Of a stretch of 64,000 nucleotides of DNA, positions 59,309-64,000 are shown piece after piece. This DNA comes from Siphlonurus alternatus (taxonomy: Eukaryota > Arthropoda > Insecta > Ephemeroptera > Siphlonuridae), in assembly GCA_949825025.1 (NCBI GenBank), contig OX463786.1:20757085-20821084 (forward strand). Direction: 5' to 3'. The translations under genes and the position numbers were made by a program. The first letter of the stretch is position 1, and each line of letters begins with the position of its first letter. A model generated the notes under the pieces. It made no database searches and was not told where the DNA came from. It worked only from the letters and a program-made list of their open reading frames with translations.

Positions 59309-59423
59309 TTAAATATCACTTATAATTTTTTCTTTTTCACTTGAAGTATACACATTAGGACAGCAAGAAGTACCTATTTCTGAGCTTTCCTCTTCCAAAT
59401 TCAAATTAACAATCTTCGCCTTT
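59309..59423 (-). CDS. Candidate terminal exon of an upstream minus-strand gene
   Basis: After TTATTTTGTTTAG the frame (one base plus 37 codons) reads KAKIVNLNLEEESSEIGTSC then CPNVYTSSEKEKIISDI and TAA. An AATAAA (59223-59218) follows 85 bases later, as expected for a last exon. The same frame is also open upstream without splicing (TTRTLVFLILFRKAKIV), so a decayed coding copy or pseudogene is an alternative. Acidic, Ser-rich tail; no family recognised. Confidence 0.3.
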
Positions 59424-59819
59424 CTAAACAAAATAAGAAAGACGAGCGTTCGTGTTGTTCCATGGCATATTAATTATTTTCAAAAAGATCATGGCTATTT
59501 ATTCTTGCTTCTTGATTATGCAATTTATGGTATTCATTCCAAATTCCAGGGTACAATCAATAATGTCCTCTATTTTATATTATTTTTTTAGTTTAAAATG
59601 ATTTTGTACTACATTATACTTGGACTTATTATTATATAATTTTTTAAAAAATAATATATTAAATTTAAGCTATTAAAAAAATTAATTAAATTGATAAATA
59701 CATTTTGTAATAAAAGGTATTAATTAAAAATACTTTTAAAATTAATTTTTTTATTTTTATTTAAATGTTTTATAAATTCTGAAATAATATATTTTTAAAT
59801 TGCGTATAAATTGCGGGAA

Positions 59820-60005
59820 ATCTGGTGAACCAGAATTATTCTTCACATCAGCATCACAGCTCTGGGAAGCTTGGAGGAACGCCAAGGTGCCAAGTTACGC
59901 ACGGTAGGGTCGAGAAGCGAGGTGTAAACAAAGGAGTGTTTCCTCGTAATTTGTTACCAAGATTTGTGGCCTTACCAGTAAGGTAAAGTCTTTTCTGTTT
60001 ATTGT
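59820..60005 (+). promoter_or_regulatory. Possible plus-strand leader exon and promoter
   Basis: GC-richer unique sequence (CACGGTAGGGTCGAGAAGCG) ends GGCCTTACCAG|GTAAGG-like, in fact CCAGTAAG|GTAAAG, a plausible donor. No ATG frame of note, so a 5' UTR exon is the natural guess. Its position, about 1.2 kb from the minus-strand ATG at 58674, would suit a divergent promoter. Confidence 0.25.
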
Positions 60006-60225
60006 AATAAGGAAACTGTGGAAATCGTTCTAAACAAAAAGGTTAGTGTGCTGCTTCATTGAATTGTTCTGTCAATAACTAATTGCTATATTAATAATAA
60101 TGTATGATGAGATCTGTCTGATAATGAGAGAAAGTGGAAACTCTAAGATAATTTGTTTTTATTGACTGTATAATTGATTAAGCATATCTTTACGTGATTA
60201 TTTTAAAATAAAAAATGAATTCAGT

Positions 60226-60556
60226 AATGGACAACATGCATGAAAAAAATTATTGTAGAAATGAATAGAGGGTACCAAATTATGCTACTCTGAATTTTTT
60301 CAGATTTTTTTGAGATCCAGAACTATTTTTAAATAATTATTGAAAGTGCGGCCACGCCCCCTGGAGGCGTCAATAGGCGTCCAGTCTCTATCCTTTTTAT
60401 TAAGAATTCAGAGGTGCCAACTGAAATCACAGGACTTTCAATAATTATTTAAAAATAGTTCCGGGTCTTCAAAAAACCTGGAACAATTCAGAGTAGCATA
60501 GTTTGGTACCCTCTATTCATTTCTGCAATAAAATTTTTCATGTATGTTGTCCATTC
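60226..60556. mobile_element. P2 palindromic MITE, copy 2
   Basis: AATGGACAACATGCATGAAA...CATGTATGTTGTCCATT; centre GCGGCCACGCCCCCTGGAGG, inverted relative to the copy at 17626. Confidence 0.92.
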
Positions 60557-61958
60557 TAAATTTAATCCCCAAGTTTTATTTTATTAAAAATGCACCTTTA
60601 AAAAAAAAAAGGAAACATGAGCACGATTAGATTACTGTATGCATTTATACAATACTAATATGTATTATATTTCAAGCACCTTTTTAAGCGACATCTATTG
60701 ACTTGGCTAAGATTTAACGCTATCATTCTAACCTGTTCGATTGCCAAACAATATCAACAGCTGATTTGTGTTACCTCCAATTTGACACGACCTTGGTTTA
60801 ATTCGCTCATTGAATGCGACTCTCTCATCTCACACAAGTCACGTACTTGGTAACGTATCAGAGATGTGAGTTGGATCGGAAACAACCAACAGATATTGTA
60901 ACATGCACTAGTTTCCATCAAACTTGAGTACACGGTCAAAAATATTTTAGTAATAACAATCGCAGCGCATAGAGATCATATAGTATTCTATAAATACACG
61001 GTAAAAATGTTTTATTAAAACATCGTAGAACAAGGATTGATCATTTTGTATTCCATTACACAGTAAAAAAATATAGTAAAAATATATTTAAATAATATTA
61101 TCACAGCTGCCCAGAGATAATATACTGTATTCTAAAAAAACATGAATACATAGTAAAAATATTTTGTATCATAGCATAGATATCAAAAATAAAAATGAAG
61201 TATGTGGATATTCTGTTGTAATTCAATTTGGAAATTTTACAAAAGGGTTTGTAGTAGAATTACTAACCTATGATGAGCATAAGCTTTGGTCTCGAGTAAA
61301 TCAAAATTTAATAATAAATTTAATTTTGGAAATAATTTGCTTAACCCAAGTATATTTAGTTTATTCGATTTTATTTGTTTATTGACTTAATTGGATCCAA
61401 TACAGGAATGCCATTTTTTTTTAATGAACACAGAATTTTGTTACTTTAATTTCATTAAAAAATAAAAACTAATCATATACTAAAATATAACAAAATATAT
61501 AGTGTCTGGACTACAAACTTCATTAATTACTAACCTATGGAAAATATCAGGCAATAAATCAGTCTAGCAATTTATATTTGTTAAAGACAAAAAGTAGAAT
61601 AAGGAAAAAGTTTGAAAAAATAAAATGTAAAAAAGGGAGTTTCATCGAAACAATCGATAATCAGTAACTTGATACACAATTATTATCCATCATTAAGGTC
61701 GTTAACATCATTAAAATAATAAAATCACCAGCAAATCATTATAACAAAAAATATGACATAAAAAGAAGTTACTTGTTAATTTAAATAATAATCATCAAAT
61801 TAATCAAGAGAAATTGGCAATGCGGTAATGTCGAAATATAATAATTAATTTTAAATTATATGATCTAAATGTTATAAATGTAGAAATTAAATGACATATG
61901 AAAAACACTAGTTTATAAAGAATAACAAATTAAGCATATTAAACTAAATCCTAATACC

Positions 61959-62207
61959 ATAGTTGAAAAATTACGTCTTCAACTCATCCTTTACACGTCT
62001 TAACCTAATATTTTTACCTCTAAAACACATCTTATTTCCTCTTCGCTCAAAGTGAGGATGAAATGAAGACAATATTTATAACATTTTATGCTCAAGAAAA
62101 GAGAAAAAGACGTAATCTCGTCTTTTTTCCTCTAAAATGGTTCAAAATAAGAGGAGATAAGACGAGAGGAGTGAATAAAAGATGAAATTTATTTCAACTC
62201 GGGGTTA
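61959..62207. mobile_element. P9 MITE, copy I
   Basis: ATAGTTGAAAAATTACGTCT to ATTTATTTCAACTCGGGG, about 249 bp; one of the best kept copies. Confidence 0.9.
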
Positions 62208-62549
62208 TAAAACCTAAGTAAAGTATAGCAGACGAGAGAGTTAGAATGACGCCTATATTAAAATTGCTTCAAGCCAACAATATTAGCACCAGTATGTGCC
62301 AGAGGGAGCAAATATACACGATTGTAAACGTATATTTTATGACTCGAAATCTGACCGAGTTTCAACACGACTACTGTCTTTATGTTAAATAAATGCATAC
62401 ATCGCGTGTAACCTACTGTTGTTAAATATACCTGAAATCATGAGAGTTTGTTTCATGTACAGTTCATTTAAAATATTATACATGACTTAATGATTTTTTG
62501 AGAGATTTTCATTGTGACAGAGTAGCTTACTGTTATTATGTAATAACTG

Positions 62550-62815
62550 AAGTCATTTTTTGAGTTTGACATGGTCGTGATTTCGATCCCAGCCATGAAC
62601 AGCCAAACTTTTCACAAGTGGCGGTTGCTAAAGAACACCCACTCCTGCATCCGGGAGGTGATTGATGGCATCCTCCATTAATTGCCGACCATTCTGAGGT
62701 TTCAATGGTTTCCTCAGTAACAACCAGGCGAATGTTGGGATGGATTGCTAAGCCATGGTCGCCCCGGTTTGGAAGGGACACACAAAAGCAGGGTCAACGA
62801 AAAGCCGGGAGGTTA
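62550..62815. repeat. P15 interspersed repeat, copy 4 (longest)
   Basis: On the minus strand it contains CAATCCATCCCAACATTCGC, TGAGGAAACCATTGAAACCT and TGGGATCGAAATCACGACC. The last motif faintly recalls a tRNA-like box B, so a SINE origin is possible but unproved. Confidence 0.55.
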
Positions 62816-63628
62816 AAATTCACTAATTCAGATATATTATATCCATGATAATAAATTAAAGTGTTATAAAATATTTATTTCTGGTGATTTATATAAAGAT
62901 TTTAACCGGTTTTTAACTGAACCCTAGTACAGGGTACTGACCAGCAATTAAGTAACATCCGATCCCACATGTGATTGATAAACTACTATTGATCATTCAG
63001 TGATTTTAAAAATATATTGTATTCAGTCATAATTTAATTTATAAGTTATAAGTCATATTAATTTGTTTTAAATATTATTAAATATAGCATAGTCACAAAT
63101 TTTGCAAGCAATTAATTAATTTTTAAATTTATTTTTGATAATTTTCCATTTAATTAAATTAATTTATTATACAAACTATTATGTTACAATTAATAATTCT
63201 AATATAAGAAACATAATGTATTCAATACACGATAAATCCATTCAACTTTCAAACGGCAGTATATTATTCAGCATTTTTTTTTTTAATCTTTATTAATATA
63301 ATATGAAGTAAATTTCATTGCTCGTAGATGTCAATTCAATAAAATATAATTACGTATGAAACTAATTGACAGGAAAACGTAAAATACTTCTTTTCAAATT
63401 AATTTAAAGATCTGTCTAGACTATTTCTGTCAATGAACTGAAATTCATCTGGGAATATCCACGTCATACGAGAATGTAATTATATATCAATAGTAACGGT
63501 CATTGACTGCGTAGTAATCTAATAGCTGTAGTAATTGATGTATAACTGTGTATAATTTCTTCAAGTTTTATTATAATCAATTCGAAACGCTCTGCAGCTA
63601 ACATTATAATGGAAATATGAAAGAATTT

Positions 63629-63845
63629 CTTAAGGCGGATTCAGATGGCGACAACGGCGACGCGGCGCGATTTTGACATAAAAGCTGTGAAATCTTATGC
63701 GGAAGTGAATTCGCCGGGAATCGCGTTAATTACGATGCTCTTTTTCTTTTAATCGCCAAATATGGCCGCCAATGGATGTTACAGCAAGTGCGCATTATTC
63801 GCGTCGCCTCGCATGATAAAAATCGCCATGTGAATCCGCCTTTAT
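63629..63845. mobile_element. P11 MITE, copy 2
   Basis: CTTAAGGCGGATTCAGATGG ... CGCCATGTGAATCCGCCTTT; same interior as 6156-6385. Confidence 0.9.
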
Positions 63846-64000
63846 ACAATTCGAGAGAAGGTCAAACGTTATCCATGCTCAAAATGCATGAGCAACATTC
63901 CAAGACAGAAATTTCAAATTTGTAGAAAAGTAAAATTTGTTCATATTCTAAACATTTTCCACCATTACTACGTTTATACGACGCTATTTAATGCGTATTC

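Larger units (their letters stand above)
58675..64000. other. Right flank: AT-rich, one candidate terminal exon, MITEs
   Basis: Apart from 59309-59423, the patch at 59820-60000 and P2, P9, P11 and P15 copies, I see only AT-rich sequence. 60560-61160 and 62830-63600 hold nothing I can name. Confidence 0.5.

Noticed and set aside
61164..61385. Plus-strand 73-residue frame
   Set aside because: Its middle is a P10 remnant (GTTTGTAGTAGAATTACTAA).
62536..62781. 81-residue minus-strand frame
   Set aside because: Coincides with a P15 repeat whose other copies carry stops and shifts.

Overview
The window is a piece of an AT-rich animal nuclear genome, crowded with transposon relics. Real coding sequence occurs as short, GC-richer exons with GT-AG borders separated by long AT-rich introns. 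The rest is mostly foldback MITEs, old repeats and simple repeats. An invertebrate, probably an arthropod and perhaps a hemipteran-like insect, fits the protein similarity, base composition and MITE load. I cannot fix the species from sequence alone.

The left half (1-32079) holds one minus-strand gene. I rebuilt twelve consecutive exons: 32079-31894, 30575-30437, 29940-29750, 17254-17105, 16536-16438, 15596-15392, 12692-12364, 11419-11274, 8618-8369, 1998-1829, 1057-883 and 162-1. All eleven junctions keep phase and give one 734-codon frame, open at both window edges of the model. The product is the amino-terminal half of a phospholipase C epsilon (PLCE1) orthologue. It has a complete CDC25/RasGEF domain followed by the start of the PH-like region. 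The catalytic X/Y, C2 and RA domains would lie to the left of base 1. Upstream of the RasGEF domain, in the same frame, lie the F2 and F3 lobes of a talin-type FERM domain. The vertebrate PLCE1 I know has no such module. This is the most interesting biology in the window.

From 32080 to 57984 I find no convincing exon. The region holds intron-like AT-rich DNA, at least ten MITEs, a dying non-LTR retrotransposon end (about 43100-43870) and long GA/CT and AAAT arrays. An AT-rich 229-codon minus-strand exon with a good donor lies at 58674-57985. It could be the initiating exon of the same gene or of another gene. A possible terminal exon of an upstream minus-strand gene lies at 59423-59309. A GC-richer patch near 59820-60000 looks like a plus-strand leader exon or promoter.

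The repeats fall into families that I label P1 to P15. P1, P2 and P3 are roughly 310-330 bp near-perfect palindromes that share a mid-arm module but differ in ends and core. P9 (roughly 250 bp) is the commonest; in two copies a second foldback element (P7) sits at the same internal position. Several MITEs and one tandem array abut splice sites of the PLC epsilon gene.
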